From positions 4,960,001 through 5,024,000 of the forward strand of contig CM055607.1 in NCBI GenBank assembly GCA_029379385.1: a DNA stretch of 64,000 nt, written 5' to 3'. The stretch's first letter is position 1. Each line of letters begins with the position of its first letter. The DNA is from Quillaja saponaria. Taxonomy: Eukaryota; Streptophyta; Magnoliopsida; Fabales; Quillajaceae. The position numbers were made by a program, and so were the translations under genes. Of this stretch, positions 24,022-37,660 are shown piece by piece. The notes beneath the pieces were generated by a model. It ran no database searches, had not been told where the DNA came from, and saw nothing but the letters and a program-made list of their open reading frames with translations.

Positions 24022-27000
24022 TCACTGGTATTGGCTTGCTAGTTTACCCTCCTTGACAATGTAGTTTGGTGCAGGAAAGTCTTCACCCTTGAAGTACCTC
24101 TCAAGCATATCTTTGACACCAGCAGCATATCGTAACTACACAAAGTCAACAACAACTTGAGTTGCAGCCAGGAACAGAACTAGTGAAGTGAAAATATAGT
24201 AAATTAGAAGAGGATGATTATTTGGTTGAAGAGCTAAAAGGACCTGAGCATCTATGGTGGTACCAGAAATATGAGGAGTCATGGCCTGGTTTGGCATGTA
24301 GCGCCATGGGTGGTCCTTTGGAGCTGGCTGTGGATACCAAACGTCACCACTGTAACCTAAAAAATCAGAAAACTAATTAATTTAAAGCAGAAGACCTATT
24401 AGTGGCAGAAAGGAGATTGACAATGTATGTTTTTCTTTTATTCAGATTAACATAATAGAAGTCCATTCAGCATTCTTCCTGTTGCTGATAACTTTGATGC
24501 CCTCTTTACGAGAATGAGTACAAATATAAATCAACTTTGCAAGAAAACACACACACACAGTCTCAACATGAAATTTCAGTTTCAGAGTTAGTTGGACAGC
24601 AACTTCTATATATTTATAAAAGTTATCATGTCAGGTTGTTCCCAAGAAAGGAGAGTAAAAACTGGAATTGATGCTGATGATACAATTCATATGTTAAATA
24701 TATTGCAGATGTTCATCCATCATTGGTGATTTGCTAATCTCAGGCTATTAGTTGTAGAATTACCTGCAATGTGTCCAGAAGAGCAAGCATCAGCAACTGC
24801 TTGAGTGTCCATGATTGCCCCCCGAGCATTGTTAACAATCAGGACACCCTTCTTACACTTACCAATTCTGTCTTTATCAAACAATCCTCTGTATCACATG
24901 TTCAAATTCTGGTCAGTTTGAATCTCAGGATCAAGCTTATATTTCATAAGAGCGGCTTCTGTAAGGGTTAGGGTTTGGGATCAGATTGCTCTGATATCGT
25001 CAATCAAAGACTACACCCATAGGCTTTATTTATATCAAAAGATCAAGCATAGACTACCACATCTAAACAATGTGGAACTACACACTACTCTAACAATAAT
25101 TTCCATATTATGTTGGAGCTTTAATATATATATCCATCACTTAATGCAATGACATCCTTCTATAATTGAAGTAGCAATGGGTGAGGTTTGTTGTACAGAT
25201 CCATCACTCAAGCATTGCATATGAAATTATGAACTACTAGTCTATTATATTAAGATCTAAGGACAGTTAAAATAACTACTATTAGTGCAAGGAAGGTCAG
25301 GCATATTAATTTATACCTAGTCTTATCAGTGAGAGGTGTGTTGACAACAATGACATCACATTTGGGAAGCATTGAGTCAAGGTCCTCCTCAAATTTTGCC
25401 CCAGTTTGACTCTCCAATTCTGGATCAATCCTAACCCGGTCATGATACAGAAGATTACAGTTGAAAGGTTTCAACCTTTGGAGCAACAGCCTCCCAATTC
25501 TTCCAGCACCAACAGTTCCCACTGTCTTTCCTTCAAGATCGTAAGCTCTGTGAGCAATGCCAGCAACATTCCATTCTCCACTAATAACCTGATGATACCC
25601 AGGTAAGAAATTCCGAACAAGAATTAGGATTCTCATTAGTTCATCCTCTGCAACAGAGACTACATTGCTTCCAGTGACCTCTGCAACTGTCAATCCAGCA
25701 GCAGCAGCAGCATTGAGATCAATATGATCAGAGCCAATTCCTGCAGTGAGAAGCAGCTGCAAATTTTTGGCCTTCTTGATCCTTTCTGCTGTAACATAGG
25801 CAGGGTGGAATGGGGTAGATATGAGGACATGAAGATCAGGAATGTGTCTCTCTAGTTCTGGAAGAATGGAAAGAAATTTCTATAAGTTTCAAACAATCAC
25901 AAATATAATTAACGAACTTCACATTCCACAAAACGAAAAAAAGAATGATAATATAACTAGTTATTAACCACAAAGTGCAAGGTGTTCGTGAAGGAAGGAA
26001 GCTCTTTTCTGGTAAAATCTTAGCTGTTCTTGCTTTTTACCCTACCCAAAACACTTTTTCCAGACAAGGCTAGTTGCAGAATGGTATAACATTCTGACAC
26101 TTCAAATCACCTTGAAGATACCTATTTCCATGACAGATTGTCTTTCCCATTTAATTGAAGAATATACTAGGAAAGTTTTGTTTGTATTTTACTCGATTCT
26201 AATGGAAAGTTCCTAATCTTGAAGTCATGAAAATCAGTAAACAAATGTGATTATAGCCTCTTCACCAACTCCAATTCAAGGCATTAAGCTATGCTAGTGT
26301 TGTAACACCAAATAATCTATATTCTTACTTCAGGTGCAGCATCACGCATGTTTAAGTTGTTATATTCCATAACATAAGAGGGACTCTATAAGAAAATACT
26401 AACCTGAATCTGGTCCTTCTTTGTCATCAGTGACTATATACTGATGACCTTGTGATTCCAGCCAGTCACGTATGCCCAAAGCTCCTTCCACACAACCCAC
26501 GAAATTGGGATTCAGTGAAGCATATTCATTGGCCTTGTAAAACACCCCTACAATCTTTTTGCTTCCAGGAGAAGCCTATTCAAAATGAGAGAAGTAAGCA
26601 TGACAACATAAGCCATAAAGAAATATAAAAGAAAAAAAACTAAAAACAAAAGAAACAAATCAAACAATACAATTTTCTTTTACCAAGGACGATTTACAAG
26701 CGTCAAATTTAGTTTTTGGCTAACCAGTTAGTTCAATTGGCAAAATCAACAAACTCAAGCCCATAAAAGTTTAAGATGGTCTAAGATTGACTTTGTGATT
26801 TTATCCTCAACCTCTGATCATAGTCTTCATTGATGTTCTCCCATTTACATTAGGTAAAAATAAAAATAAAAAAAATTACCAATTTAATTAATTTCACATT
26901 GTCAAATGTGAAACAACTGTGAAGTAGCAACAAATGCAAACAAACCCCAATTAAGTTGGCATTAGTGGTCAAGAAAATAAAATCCAGTAAATTTCCTACA

Positions 27001-27301
27001 TCAACCATTTCAAGCAACTGAACAAGATCCTTACCGTCCATGGAAAATTACCCAATAAAACTATATCTACCCTCCGATCAAACAAGTACTACTCTAGAAC
27101 GCCATCAAAGAACATGAACTATGAAAACATACTAATCAAAGAAATAATAATAAAATCGCCAAATTGGTTGATCAGAAAGTGAATTTGAAGAGATCGCGAG
27201 CTTACATGGAGTTTCCTGGTTAAAGTGGGTGATGAGACTGAACCAGAAGATGATGAAGTAAAAGCTCTAATTGCAGATGAAGCAACCCGATTCTTGGCCA
27301 T
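24022..27301 (-). CDS. FDH: Formate dehydrogenase, mitochondrial, NAD-dependent
   Basis: Six exons, in gene order: 27206-27301, 26404-26575, 25317-25857, 24764-24888, 24244-24356 and 24022-24135, giving 386 residues (plant FDH is about 380-385). The enzyme oxidises formate to CO2 with NAD+ in mitochondria. Exon 1 encodes a presequence rich in Ser, Ala and Arg ([20 protein letters not shown]). The mature protein shows [50 protein letters not shown], the NAD-binding GAGRIG (206-211) followed by an Asp-containing [17 protein letters not shown], and the catalytic-histidine segment [19 protein letters not shown]. It ends ...GKLASQYQ. The introns are GT-AG and all phases match. The gene is intact. 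A TRIM-like LTR fragment sits in intron 3 (24889-25316). Confidence 0.97.
24988..25095 (-). mobile_element. TRIM/solo-LTR fragment in an FDH intron
   Basis: Read on the minus strand, the segment begins TGTTAGAGTAGTGTGTAG at 25095, runs about 95 bp (ATAAATAAAGCCTATGGG) and ends ...TTTGATTGA. It is followed at once by ACGATATCAGAGC, a slightly decayed form of the TGGTATCAGAGC primer-binding site complementary to initiator Met-tRNA. This order (short LTR starting TG, then the PBS) is the signature of a TRIM or copia-like element. Only one LTR is seen and no coding part, so it is a remnant. It lies in the intron between FDH exons 3 and 4, in the same orientation as the gene. Confidence 0.55.
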
Positions 27302-27408
27302 CTCCCACAGTATTCTTCTTCTATGATCGAGATGAAAGAAGAGGCTTGAGATAGATTATGTTTGCATGAAGATGGTGAATGATGAATCCCACTCCTCTCC
27401 CCTCACTT

Positions 27409-27417
27409 CTTTATATA
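27409..27417 (-). promoter_or_regulatory. TATA box of FDH
   Basis: TATATAAAG on the minus strand, about 110 bp upstream of the FDH start codon at 27301. Assigned by motif and distance. Confidence 0.55.
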
Positions 27418-28096
27418 TCACAGGCCAATGGTGAATACTGAATTCCCTCTTGCTTCTCAGAATGTCCTAAAAGCTTTTTACTTTTGGATTTAGAAAGTGA
27501 CTTTCCATTCGTATCATTTATTACATATTAACAAATACGTAACAACACCTTAAAAAATTCTTTACTTTTTTATTTTTACTCTCTCACTTGTCTGTTTCCA
27601 CTTTTTTTTTTTTTTCTGTTTCTACTTTCCATATGTATTAGTTCCACTTTTTCTTTTGGCATTTCTTTTTATAGTTATTCAAAGTTATTTGTCAAAATAT
27701 AATAAATATATTTTTAATTTTTAATTTTTTTAAATAATAATTTATATAATAAATATTTTTAAAATAAAAATAAATTATAGTAATTAATATTATAAATTTT
27801 TTATTTATTTAATATTAATAAATAATTTAAAGACACTTGTTAAAATAAATTTTTTTATTAAATTAAATTATAAAAATAAACTTGAGTGGAAAAAAAAAAA
27901 CATAAAAAATTTAAAGATAAAAGTTAAATTAGATTACATGAATATCATTATATTACATCATCTAATAGATACATATTGTAAAAATAATAAAAATACATGC
28001 ATATTATTTAATTACTTCTAACAATATCAAGAGTATAAACAAAAAAGTAAACCTAACCTTTTTTTATTTATAAAGAAGAGTAAAAAAAGGTTGAAA

Positions 28097-28102
28097 CACG
28101 TG
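28097..28102. promoter_or_regulatory. G-box core upstream of FDH
   Basis: CACGTG about 0.8 kb upstream of the FDH start. FDH is a stress-responsive gene in plants, and G-boxes are bound by bZIP/bHLH factors; a functional link here is inference only. Confidence 0.3.
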
Positions 28103-30445
28103 AAGCTTGGAAATCTGCCAACGTGTATGCTGAAATCCTGATAAGCACAAGCAGGTGGCCGCGTGGCTTTGGTAAACGTGCAATTGTTTCCTCGTATTTT
28201 TCATATAGTTAATAATTTAAAATAACATGAATCACTTACAATATTTTTAAGGTAATAAACAAAAAAAAATTATTCATCTCATACGTACACTCTCACTCAT
28301 ATTTTCACATTTCTTCCTTAAAATCATAAAATTAAAGTTTGTGATTATTATAATATTTTTAGATTTTTGAAAAGGACTAACTATCATATATTCTTATGCA
28401 CGTGTTCAAGAATTTTTATTTTTTTTTTTGTTAAGAAATTTTTTCTTAAAATAATATAATTGTTGAATAAATTAGAGAAAAGTAGATAAGTTTTTTTAGA
28501 AAATCAATTTATTAATTAAAGTTAACAATAGTTAAGTTTTTTGTTTCTTGTTAATTTTTTATATTATAAAACTAGTAATTTTTAATAAATGATATAAATT
28601 TAATTTAAAAAATATAATTAAAATTTAAGAGGACGCTATTATTCTTTTTATGATATATTTATATTAAAAATTATATTAAAAAGTCATATGACATTATAAG
28701 AATATTTTGACTTATAGTATAATATAGTTTAAGTATATAGTGTAGATAAAATAATGAGAGAGAGTAAGAGTGCAAAATAATTTTAGTACGAAATTGATAA
28801 AAATAAATAAAAAATTATGCTTTTATAATAAAATTAACCAAAAGCGATCTTTAAGAATAATTACTTCTTTTTTTTCTCCAACTGAACGGATTTGCGGCAC
28901 CCGACAAAATTAATGAATACTAGTCATATGTTTCCGTATATGTTAATAGGTTATTGCAAATAAAAATAAAAATTGTTTTAGGGACTTAAAAGTTCTAGTA
29001 GCCAATAATATGTAATCTTTTAAATAATTTAATGAGTTTGAATGTCCTTGAAATTTACTATAGAATAGAAGTCTGAGAAATTTCTTAATTAAGGTGACCA
29101 AACATCACCTAACTATTAATTTAAATTGAGTTTATTTGGCATATCATATAAAGTTATATAATATATAATTATACAACATAATATAATTTTATTGTTATTT
29201 TACGATTATTTTATCATATTTCAAGTCTATATTATTATGTTACTATTAAATATTATATAAGAATTAACTAAATAATTTATGAAATTATCATGTTATCTTT
29301 CTACGATAATATGCCCTTAAGTAGTATTAGAGATGCATATTATGGGTTGGATTCAAGGATTAGTTCTAAATTAATTAAATCTAATTAATTTAAAATTTAA
29401 TTTATACAATAATTGAGTATTCATAAGTGAGAGTTAATCTGGTTGACCCTTTATTTTGGTCAATTTACTATTACAAACTAGTTGCTTTAAAAACGTAATC
29501 AAATTGTAGACTGATTTATAAAAAATTAATATACAATAGGTCTCAAATATTCAAACATGTTTTAAGCAAATCAAAATTACAAATGCACTAGAAAATAGTA
29601 AGCCATTACATTACAAAAACACCCCTACTAATACTAAACTACAACAGAGACTTCAAATTTTCTTTGAACACAAGTCATATCAACGAGCAAAATAGATGGT
29701 GGGAATTTTTATTTATTTATTTGATAATAAAGGAAAGCAAAAACAAACTAAGGGTATAATAATAATAATAATAATAATTTTAAAAATATATATAAATGTG
29801 ACGCCATTGGATTGATTAGATGTCAATCATATTGTTCCTATGCGATTTGTTCGAACTTATCGTCTTATCTTCTTATGCGGCAATGCTGTGCTTCATTCGA
29901 CAAGCGGTCGTTGTCGGAGTCGACAGTGTTTATCCAGTGGAGGTCCCAGTTCCTTATCTATGCTGTACTACTATTTGTTTGGCAACCACCTCATTCATGT
30001 TAATATCTATATTTTATAAATAAATTAAATTTTTTATTAAACAAAAAAAGCTTAACTTCTTAGAACCTTTTTGTATTACTCCAACTCATGTACTAAAACC
30101 ACTTTCCCTTTTTAGATAAGATTAAAAAATTTAAAATACTCATTTTATACTTTTTAAAAACATTATTTACAAGGTGTTTATTAGGAATTTCATTCTCCAA
30201 TTACTTTTTTAACATTCAAAAGATATCCCCTGTTAATTTTTATTTATTTTATCCAAAAAGTATATTTCAAAACACATTAATTATGTATTAAATTTCAAAT
30301 CAATTAGAGTTAGTGATTTCATTTTTAATGACACTAAAAGTAGTTTTATATTTCTTGAAACAAAATTTATATCATTTTGTATAAGTACTATATTTTAAGT
30401 ATCTAATATTAAAAATTAAGTAACATAATCGATTTCATAAATATC

Positions 30446-30470
30446 ATATATATATATATATATATATATA
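30446..30470. repeat. TA microsatellite
   Basis: About twelve TA units, uninterrupted. Confidence 0.85.
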
Positions 30471-31116
30471 GACGAACTCCTTGGATGTCCTATAAATTTT
30501 TTTTAACTTATTTGAAATTTGAATATCACATAAAACTCCTAATATATTTATCATTCTGCATCCATCATGTCTTAATGCTCCATCTCTCCATCTTTTTGTA
30601 CTAGTTATAAAAATATGATCTTTATGTCTGTACTATAATGTAATTTACTTGTTAATATTTTTTACTAAACAAATTTGATCATTATATTTTATCTAAATTT
30701 TCAAATTAAAAGTTTTAATACCCATAAATTTTAGCTCCCAGCATTTTCATACTAGTCAATATTTGTAATGTATTTATTTTTAATTGTTTATCTTAAGATT
30801 GATTAACGATAATTGTTTTTAATTGCTCTAATAAGAAATTAGAGAAAATATTAGTTAGTTTAAGACAAATTCAATCTCACTTTTTCTTGAATATATATTT
30901 ATCTGTCGGAAAATAACTATTTTTGGGTATCGTTAAAAGAAGAAAAAGAAAAATAAATAAAATTAAGGGTACTTATGCAGTTATGCCTTCTTTATAATAA
31001 AAGGGATTAAATTGAAATATCAAATAATTTTTGGGGGAAAAGTGTATTGAACCTGCGGAATTCTCGTACTTTAGAGATTGAGCAGTGCAGCAAGTAGCAA
31101 CCGGTGGAAGGGAGTC

Positions 31117-34100
31117 ATGGACTCGCCGGCGGCGCCTAATCCAACCGTGTCTCAGCGTGAACAATGGATGGTTGAGGCCAAAGTTTATCAGATCTACGAC
31201 CTCTTTGCCAATATTCCCTGCAATGCTCAATCCCTCATGTAAAAATCTATCTTCGATTACGCTGAACCTTGGGTTATCTTTACTATGATTTAGTTATTTT
31301 TTGCTCAAAGTTTCAATAATTTCGGATTTTACTTTACAGGTTGGAGCTTCAGCGTGATAATCACTTACAGTTCCTTAACAAAGGTCTCAGATATCTAGGT
31401 CCCTCATTTTGCGTTTTGGATGCCAAGTATATATCTCTCCCGATCTTCTACTTCAATTTTAAGCTTCGAAAATATATGTTCATGTTGTCTGTTTCAATTC
31501 GTGGGGTGATAATACATTAGTTATGAAGGAGAACATGCTTATGAAGGTAATATTTGTAGTCAATAGTGGCTTTAGGTAATGGGTTTTTGTGGTATATGAC
31601 AATTTGAGGAATTGGTATTTTGATTGAACATTGGCTGGAGTACTTGATAAAATGTAATAGCAGGGAAAAGAAACAGTTTAAAGAAAAAGGAAAAAACGGA
31701 ATAACAGGGAATATATCAGGCTAGGCGTATATGTTTCTTCTTTTGTTCTGGGTCTGCTAGCTGGTTCTAAATATAAAATCCAAAACAGTACCTCGTTTAT
31801 GTTGTTGAGAGGTGAGGGTTTTATCCAGCTTACCACAAGCTCAGCTTTTCCAAACATAGCTTATCGACAAGCTCAGTTTCTATAGTTAAATTAATTGGCA
31901 AGGATCATGTAATGAGCTAAACCATCAGCTAAATTGTGTTAAACTTTGTGAGAGCCAGATGGCTACACCATTATCAATAGATACTGAAACCATGTTTGTT
32001 AAAATGTGTTTCTTGACTTATGATGTTCTTTGATTTATTCAGCCGACCTTGGCTGTGCTACTGGATCCTGCACTCAATTGCTTTGTTGGGGGACTGTGTT
32101 GAAGATGAACTGGAAGATAACATAATAGACTTTCTTAATCGGTGCCAGGTATGGTTTTCTTTTATGTTAATGGACACTTATTTAATCTGTGGTTTTTTGA
32201 CTCTCCTGTATATCCCATTCTCTCCCCAAACCTCCCTCTTATTTGGACTAGCAGTTATAAGATTAAATGTATATCATTATCTTGGTTAATCTATAGTTCT
32301 TTTGAACATTTATTTCTAAGAAATGATAATGATAGGGAAGAAACAATTTGGGGTGTAAGCAGAAAGGAATAAAGAGGGTAAAAATAAAAAGAGATTCTGG
32401 AAACAAAGAGGAAAATTAAAGGAAAATGATAGATTGGCTTTTTGCAGCCATAAGTCATTTCAGATATTTGATCAGTTGATATCCAGCAAGGACTGCAGGG
32501 TCTGAACGTGGAGATATGTAAAACCACTTCCCAAGTTGGAAATGGTGTAAAATAGCCACCCTGGTAAAGTTACATATACTATGGCTAAGACTGGAATGTT
32601 CTTGACCTTATATATTCCAACATGAGTTTTGCATTATTTATCCCAATACTGCTTTTCATCTTGTCTTCCAAACATAGGGCTAATTTTATTCTTTATTTTC
32701 CATTTATTATTCAACACTGCAGAGTGAAAAACCTTTTCTTCCGTTTCTACCTTTTCAAAAACTCTGTTTCTTTTCTGTATATTTTCAGGATCCAAATGGT
32801 GGATATGGTGGCGGACCTGGCCAGGCAAGTAATAAATATTCTATTTTTTCACAGCATCTGCTAGATATACTTATCCTAGACATATTGTTGAATGCGACCA
32901 TTATTATTTCCGACAAATTTGATTTGGAAACTAACTTTTTCCTAACTTAGATAGAGAAGATAATTTATTTATTTATTTTTTGATAATTCAAATCATAGAC
33001 ATGAATTATCTTCTTTTTTTTTGTCTTCTCTGGTCTCTTGCTACTAGCTAGCATGCAAAGTCTGATGCATTAGCTGATTAAATTTAGTGATAAGGGATTT
33101 GCTTATGAAAACAAAATAGTGCCTACGTATTTGTATTTATTACCATAAGATTTGTCTGTTTGTATTTTATAAGAGAAGAGGCAAAAGAAAGAAGAGTGTT
33201 ACTCATAAAAGAGAAAAATAGTAAGAGAAATAGTTTCTGTTGCATTTGGAACTGTAGTGCTTGAAATTAAGTCACTTTGGTTTGATAATTCTAGGCCATT
33301 TTTTCAATGGAATAATATTGATTCTGGAAAACCATTTAAAGAAAATACTGACAACTACATTCAAGGTTATCAACTTTTATGGTGTGCACGTGCTTGGAAA
33401 TTGGTTGTTGTATGAGCTGTCTCGAGGCATTCTTCAAAAGCTTATAATCATTGAAATATTTGCAATCTTTCTCAGATGCCTCATCTTGCGACAACATATG
33501 CTGCGGTTAATTCGCTTATTACTTTGGGTGGTCAGAAATCTTTGACATCTATTAATAGGTGGTCAGTTTGTTCTCTAGAAAACAAGTCAATATTTCTCTT
33601 TCTGCAACAGAATTTTTTGACTTATGGAGATGATTGACTTGGTTTTTTAACATGTTATATTTTCAGAGATAAATTGTCCATGTTTCTGCGGCAGATGAAA
33701 CATTTGAGTGGGGGTTTCAGGTGCGACACCTTATTCATCTGCATGGTTCGAAATAAGAGACTGACTTTGCATTGCTTTTGTGGACCTGTTTTAGTTTATT
33801 CTCTTAAGTTTGCATGGCCAATCACAATGCTTTAAAATATGCAAAAGCCAGTAACTATGTGAGGCTTAGCATTTGTGATGGTGATCAAAAGCATTCCTTC
33901 ACCCTTGATTTTTGGCATACACTGTTCTTGAACCTGTTGCCATTACTGCAGTAAGGCCTTAAAACAAAATGTAATCTCTGAGTCAGAAGTACTACCAGTT
34001 GAGCCTTAGTTGAGAAGTTCCAGAGCATGAGGGAATGGGGTTTAATTCCAGCTTGAAAGTTTTTATCATATATTATCAAATATGGAGAGATATTTTATCC

Positions 34101-36852
34101 TTGCTGGCATATATCTAGAACTGATTTCGTGCATCCTTGTGAAATAATTTTATTTTTAAGTCACCAATAAGTTTTATTTTTCAGGATGCATGATGCAGGA
34201 GAAATTGATGTTCGGGCTTGCTATACTGCCATTTCTGTAAGTTGGTTTTCTTTCTCCCTCTCTCATGCATGTATATGTGCATAAATGCACATGCAACTTG
34301 GCACTTTGTGTTAGACGTGTCTTCATCCAGCATGTCTGCATGTGACAATCTGATGTTGAGGCCAAAATTCTTATACCTTAAGGACGGCTATTGTGTGATT
34401 TAATGCTTTTATGGAGATCTTCTTTGAATATTTTTCTGAAATTTCTTAATCATATTTGTGTGTATACTTGTTCTTGGCATCGATTTGTCAAATAGACAAA
34501 ATGGATTATGAAAATTTTCTTATCACACATGTGGAACTATGTCCTCATAGTATGCACACTTCATGTTCTTTTAGTTTGTTATTATAGATCTGTTTACTGC
34601 TTCTCAATCTTGATGGTACAACATTTTATTTGAACCAGGTTGCTAGTATTTTGAACATTTTGGATGATGAACTAGTTCGGAATGTGGGAAACTACATTTT
34701 AAGGTTAGTTCTAGGTTGCTGATTGCTCTGATTTTGGTGCTAAACCTTTCTCTAGTATTGCTTGAATGGTTAAATTCTATGGCTTAGAAACCAAGTTGCA
34801 ACTTGCAAGTCCTCTAAACATGTTGGGATCAAAGGCTGTTCATAAACAGCTGTGTCACCATGTGTGACCCTCAAGCACAGCTCTAATTACTATGCAGTGC
34901 GGAACTGCTGGAGGACCGAAATTTTTTTCCCCTATACTAAACATTTCGTCAAATATTATTGATTTTTTTTTCCAGCTAGCTTTCATGGCTTTATATGTGT
35001 TTTTCCTTCTAATTGGGATCCTTGGTGTTATAATTTTTTCAGCACTAGGCTTTATGTGCATTGCATTATTTTATTGCTATTCATTATCACTGATCTGTAG
35101 TTGCTCTATGTCATTTCTCTGCAGCTGTCAGACATACGAAGGTGGCATTGCTGGGGAACCTGGTTCCGAGGCTCATGGTGGGTATGTTCATTCTCTGTCT
35201 TTTTCTCTTTACACACTTTTGTGTCAGTCACTCTATGCAAGCTCTCATACATCACGACTAACTGTTTATCAGGTACACCTTTTGTGGGTTAGCCACAATG
35301 ATTTTGATCAATGAGGTTGATCGTTTGGATTTGGCAAGTTTAATTGTAAGATAATTTTGCCTGTCCCTTTTTTTTGGGGTTACCGGGCTTCTAATAAATT
35401 ATAAAAACTTCTTAGAGAGCTTCTGGTGCATTATGTATAAGAAATGCTAACAGTAACTGTTGTATTAGTACTGGGTGGTCTTCAGGCAAGGTAATGAATG
35501 TGGATTTCAGGGCAGGACAAATAAATTGGTTGATGGTTGCTACTCTTTTTGGCAGGTGATTTTTTGTTTTTTGTTTTTTGTTTTTCACCATTATTTGTTG
35601 ATATATAGTAGAATTAAAGCATAAGAAAATGATCAGGGAGGTGTTCTTGCATTATTACAAAGATTACAACCTACAGTTGTGAAACAAATGACAAGACAAG
35701 ATGTTGAAAAAGGAGACGCTGTTAGAGATGGTTCACAGATTTCTGAAGCCTCTAATATATCTGAAGGGGAAGAGAGTTTGGACGGTACTTCATCGTGCCA
35801 TTTTAGTCGTGGAGGTAGGCTTACTGAGAAAGTATATGTTGGTTTTACAATTTTCAATTTCGTCACTTTTTGATGCTTGTAAGATTTTTCCAGTTTCTTT
35901 GTCATGAGACTCACATCCTAACTTAATTTTATTTTTTCTGCATTGGCCTCAATAATTCCTCTGCAGTTGATCTAAACAGCATTGGTTATAACTTCATTAA
36001 GGAGCCTGTTGCTAGGGGACCTCTTTTTCAAAGCATGGGCTTGCAGCAATACATTATTTTATGCTCACAGGTCTGTGTTTGGTTTATTTTCTTACTTGCA
36101 TCTTGTACTTCTTGCCTGTCTAATTGTTGATCAAGGTTTTGTTTTGGATTCCTTTTTTAAAACATTTAGTACTGGAACTTAAATGAAATTATAGTTCTAA
36201 AGACATGCATTATATCCTGTAAAGGAAGCTTGATTTTCTTCAACTAGCAAAATAATACTGATGGAGGATACAAGTGATGTAATCCTTTTACGAAGAAAAT
36301 GTTGAATATGTGACATTGCAACCCATCTAACATATGTTCTTGAACAAACTGATGAAGGGGGGCAGGGGTGGATTTTGATACAACCGTTGTGAGAAGATAA
36401 TGACCATAGGCATTTTAAACAATAACTATATGATCATGGGGCCATCATCTGCAATTAGTTGAATTTGATTGTCCCAGGTTCACGTTTGTCTGGCAGTGGG
36501 AAAAGCTGATAACATGATTCTATGAAATACAAAGTCTTGATGAGATTAACATGGTTTTTTGCATTAGTTACGTTATGGGGTTTGCTGTACTGAAATGATC
36601 ATGTCATTCATGCAGGAACAAGAGGGTGGACTCAGAGACAAACCCGGTAAAAATAGAGATCATTATCATACATGTTATTGCTTAAGTGGCCTTTCGGTGT
36701 GTCAGTATAGCTGGTCCAAGGATGAGAATTCTCCACCTTTGCCTAGCGCAGTACTGGGCCCTTATTCCAATCTTTTGGAACCGATACACCCTCTATTCAA
36801 TGTTGTCTTGGAACAATATTGTGAAGCTCATGAATTCTTTGCAGGATTTTGA
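31117..36852 (+). CDS. ERA1: Protein farnesyltransferase beta subunit (ERA1)
   Basis: Fourteen exons: 31117-31238, 31340-31426, 32043-32148, 32789-32824, 33476-33558, 33667-33720, 34185-34236, 34639-34703, 35125-35181, 35273-35345, 35469-35555, 35637-35814, 35967-36070 and 36616-36852, giving 446 residues in frame. With the shared alpha subunit it attaches farnesyl to CaaX-box proteins; in Arabidopsis its loss causes ABA hypersensitivity. Visible features are prenyltransferase alpha-alpha repeats ([77 protein letters not shown]) and the presumed zinc ligands D267, C269 and H386 ([10 protein letters not shown]). Residues ~275-360 form a hydrophilic acidic insertion ([12 protein letters not shown]), typical of plant beta subunits. 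The intron after exon 4 starts with GC (32825-32826) rather than GT; all others are GT-AG. The gene is intact. Confidence 0.96.
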
Positions 36853-37560
36853 GCTAATTTTGGGTAAGTGAACTATGTAAAATTGTAACATCTAATGTGC
36901 TATCTATTAGTTTTCTTTAGATTGTAAAGAGTATTTTTGTTTATTATTTGATATTAAAAGAATAAGAAATATTAGCAAAAACTTAAAAAATTGTTATCAG
37001 TTTTGTTTTCTTAGCAACTCTACAGGCAATATAATCTTCTTTTTTCCCCTTTGTTGGGGGTTTAATTAATAGATTGTGCCTTGCTTAGAGACAACTACAG
37101 TACAGTTACAAACATTTGCCTTGTTTTTGTCACCAGCATCATGTATAATCCGGTGACATTGTTATCAAATATCGGCAATAGTTAAACATATACTGCTAGT
37201 CGAGGTACTATATATTATAAATTATTATGTTATTATCATATGATAATTGTTTAACTAATACTTTATAAGAACAAGTTTTCAAGCTATAGTAAAAGTGTTT
37301 CGGTGTTGCCACCATTTGAGTCATCATATAGTTTGTCTTCTAACGAGTTAAATGAGCCGACATCTTTAATATGCAGCAGATGGGCGCCTTTTTGATAAAG
37401 AGGAAAAAAAATAATCATTCACTACCCAATTCACACAAATAATGTTTTTTTAATGTAATTAATTTGTAGTTAATGCCAAAAAAATAAAAGAAACGTTTGT
37501 GGGATCAAATTAACACATCCTGATAATACTACAATGGCCCTTATTACATTATATACATAA
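36853..37560. other. ERA1 3' flank
   Basis: Contains the ERA1 3' untranslated region and A/T-rich spacer up to the left end of the transposon at about 37561. No gene is seen. Confidence 0.55.
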
Positions 37561-37660
37561 AAAACTTATGAAATGGTTTATTTTTCAAAACATAAATTAA
37601 AAATAGGCAATTTTTGAAACTAATATTGAAAATGACCAAATTTGCTAACTCACCTGCTAG
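37561..37660. repeat. Left terminal inverted repeat
   Basis: Aligns, with a handful of gaps and substitutions, to the reverse complement of 40186-40287. The best blocks are TTTTCAAAACATAAATTAAA and AATGACCAAATTTG. Confidence 0.6.

Larger units (their letters stand above)
27418..31116. other. Divergent spacer between FDH and ERA1
   Basis: About 3.7 kb of very A/T-rich DNA between two divergent genes, with no supported exon. Features seen: a CACGTG core at 28097-28102 within a more G/C-rich patch (28090-28190), an ATA/AAT microsatellite near 29757-29778, a G/C-richer island at about 29800-30000, and a TA microsatellite at 30446-30470. The last ~150 bp should be the ERA1 promoter and leader. 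Confidence 0.5.

Noticed and set aside
29812..30023. Two overlapping small frames in a G/C-richer island
   Set aside because: The proteins match nothing I recognise and neither frame is favoured; kept only as a compositional observation.
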